From: an uncultured Collinsella sp. | GTDB taxonomy: Bacteria; Actinomycetota; Coriobacteriia; Coriobacteriales; Coriobacteriaceae | DNA: 16,188 nt | Reading direction: 5' to 3' | Assembly: GCA_902476475.1 (NCBI GenBank) | Contig: CABSDO010000044.1 | Location: 1 to 16,188 of the forward strand | In this document: positions 15,701-16,188 of the stretch, in pieces | Layout of the letters: each line of letters starts with the position of its first letter | Position numbering within the stretch: position 1 is the first letter of the stretch | The notes under the pieces: generated by a model | Databases searched by the model: none | What the model saw: the letters and a program-made list of their open reading frames with translations, nothing else | Told to the model about the DNA's origin: nothing | Made by a program: the position numbers and the translations under genes

Positions 15701-16009
15701 AAGAAGGAGATTGGCATCCTGCGCGCGATCGGCGCGTCGAAGCGCAACGTGGCCAACGTATTCAATGCCGAGACCTTTATCGAAGGCCTCATCGCCGGCG
15801 TCTTTGCCATCGTCGTCGTGGTGGCTGTGAGCTTTCCGGTTAATGCCTGGGCACTTGCCGCCAAGCAGGTACCCAATCTGATGAGCTTGCCCGTGCAGGA
15901 TGCGCTGGTGCTCATTGCGATTTCTGTGTTGCTAACGGTCGTTGCCGGCCTGCTGCCCGCTCGCAGCGCGTCCAAAAAGGACCCCGTGGAGGCCCTGCGC
16001 TCCGAATAA
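12758..16009 (+). CDS. ABC transporter, fused ATPase and MacB/FtsX-type permease with very large extracytoplasmic domain
   Basis: A 1083-residue protein from the ATG at 12758, with GGAGG 10 nt upstream; a GTG at 12725 lacks a ribosome site. The ATPase (1-225) is complete: Walker A GPSGSGKTT (38-46), Q-loop VFQSYNL (Gln90), signature LSGGQMQR (142-149), Walker B IVLADEPTGALD (162-173), H-loop VTHN (His198). A linker leads to transmembrane segment 1 (about 265-285). Residues about 290-945 are a huge extracytoplasmic domain with an LSGIDLSGLDIDLSG repeat (663-681) and long Gln/Ala-rich helices (about 700-870). Three C-terminal transmembrane segments (about 947-978, 1007-1027, 1046-1067) carry the FtsX/MacB signature ERKKEIGILRAIGASKRNV. 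This is the type VII (mechanotransmission) ABC fold, which moves periplasmic or surface partners or expels peptides and lipids rather than importing solutes. No efflux partner or two-component gene is adjacent. The substrate is unknown. Confidence 0.95.
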   Translation: MLELKGICKRYVTQSFTQVALDSVSLSFRDNEFVAILGPSGSGKTTMLNVIGGLDHFDSGDLLIDGISTKDFRDRDWDAYRNNRIGFVFQSYNLIPHQTILENVELALTLTGVGHAERRQRAREALEKVGLGEHVNKRPSQLSGGQMQRVAIARALINDPEIVLADEPTGALDSTTSVQVMDLLKDVARDRLVIMVTHNPELAYQYATRIVNLADGKITDDSDPFDVADATRREAKPTRKTSMSFVTALGLSARNLMTKKGRTAMTAFAGSIGIIGIAAILALSNGVNGYIKKVEEDTLSSYPLTISKQDYDLSSMMGGQGAADDEASNGEDLSDGTGGKAQGTDRIPVVTAVKDMFASVKSNDMTSFKAWLDDGGDGIDKEVNAIQYGYGVTPVVYRSSKGDEKPVRLVPNAMTEAMSGGASSAATVSMESMGTSVFNEMIDDQSLLDSQYDVVAGHWPTSANEAVMVLSSRGTVGDYTLYSIGALDIDELNDLVNSAMAADGGVETPETGTDFTYDDALSTTFKVLSPADAYRKNEETGMWTDMSGDADFMAAKVADGIDVHIVGVVQPNETANASALSPGIAYTHALTRQLMERAADSQIVQEQLAHPETDVFTGKSFDELQGEAKQGVDLGSMFSVDEAALKSAFSFDTPALSGAAGGMDLSGIDLSGLDIDLSGVGKDIDFSDIMAKAPTPDFSGIFDGLELTPEQMQQVGTLANQLFEGFLQSDQFRALTPEDLKDTSKLAAAFSAYLESDTAAQQILAQLKALGGDALAERLQQAMTDYVQKQLAPYLQQAMDQVMKAISEQVASTVSSQLKAGAAGLMGQMATQMSSSIANLAGAMRVDASAFANAIHFNMDAEDLSSLMMSYAKASKLTYDNNLTTLGYADEADPISVKIFPRDFEAKERVLDHIDAYNKQVKAAGHDEQAISYTDYMGIIMGSVTDIVNTISLVLIAFVSISLVVSSIMIGIITYISVLERKKEIGILRAIGASKRNVANVFNAETFIEGLIAGVFAIVVVVAVSFPVNAWALAAKQVPNLMSLPVQDALVLIAISVLLTVVAGLLPARSASKKDPVEALRSE

Positions 16010-16040
16010 TGTGACAAAGGGACAGCCTCTTTGTCACATT
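16008..16040. repeat. 12-bp palindromic element overlapping the ABC stop codon
   Basis: AATGTGACAAAG (16008-16019) and CTTTGTCACATT (16029-16040) are perfectly complementary around a 9-nt loop (GGACAGCCT). The left arm begins within the TAA stop. No T tract follows on the plus strand. It may act as a terminator or transcript-stabilising stem, or be a copy of a dispersed REP-like palindrome. Confidence 0.7.
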
Positions 16041-16188
16041 GAGCGGCTTGTGAATCCGAGGTCTAATACTTTTCCGAGAAGTGAACGAGTCAAAATGAAC
16101 CTCCGAAGCGCTAACGCTTATTGAAGGCGGTTTCCTGCACTGATAATTGTTCTCGGGGGAAGCGGGCACTGCGGGGCGCGGCAACGGC
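16041..16188. other. right-end intergenic sequence, no gene supported
   Basis: 148 nt to the window edge. Open frames here on both strands are short, lack ribosome sites and show no recognisable motif. A short inverted repeat AGCG-CTAA-CGCT lies at about 16108-16119. It may be the upstream or downstream region of a gene lying beyond the window. Confidence 0.4.

Noticed and set aside
12419..16090. Shared 10-mer GTGAACGAGT at 12419 and 16081
   Set aside because: Several shared 10-mers are expected by chance in 16 kb, and the flanks do not match.

Overview
The window looks like a chromosomal segment of a gut-type anaerobic actinobacterium, most likely Coriobacteriia and perhaps Collinsella. This is inferred from the high GC, the strong GGAG-type ribosome sites, the anaerobic iron-sulfur and thiol redox genes, and the very large ABC-FtsX permease and secreted proteins. 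No rRNA or marker gene is present to prove it. There are no tRNAs, CRISPR arrays, insertion sequences or transposases.

Left half, minus strand (7229 to the left edge): one probable operon runs response regulator, then histidine kinase (4-nt overlap), then a LuxR-type regulator (13-nt gap), then, after a 156-nt gap with a nested hairpin, a giant exported protein. I checked the giant protein's frame codon by codon from 4178 to the left edge and found no stop. At least 1392 residues are visible. It starts with a twin-arginine-like signal and leaves the window inside a Gly/Ser linker.

Centre, plus strand (7317-9362): a tight three-gene cassette diverges from the two-component system. It encodes a 49-residue CXXC mini membrane protein (CD1871A-like), a NapH-like polytopic 4Fe-4S protein that starts at a TTG overlapping the previous stop, and a lipoprotein with a TlpA/thioredoxin domain. 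A strong terminator closes it at 9388-9420. I read it as a route carrying low-potential electrons from the cytoplasm to exocytoplasmic thiols.

Next (9556-12385): a Crp/Fnr regulator with a Cys-Cys-x5-Cys cluster, a single-domain rhodanese, and a CoA-disulfide-reductase-type flavoprotein fused to a second rhodanese. This looks like a sulfane-sulfur (persulfide/polysulfide) sensing and handling unit. Two perfect inverted repeats precede the rhodanese gene.

Right end (12386-16188): a 372-nt gene-free stretch rich in hairpins, then an ABC transporter with ATPase and MacB/FtsX-type permease in one chain and an unusually large (about 650 residues) extracytoplasmic domain. Its stop codon is overlapped by a 12-bp palindrome. 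The last 148 bases hold no gene I can support.
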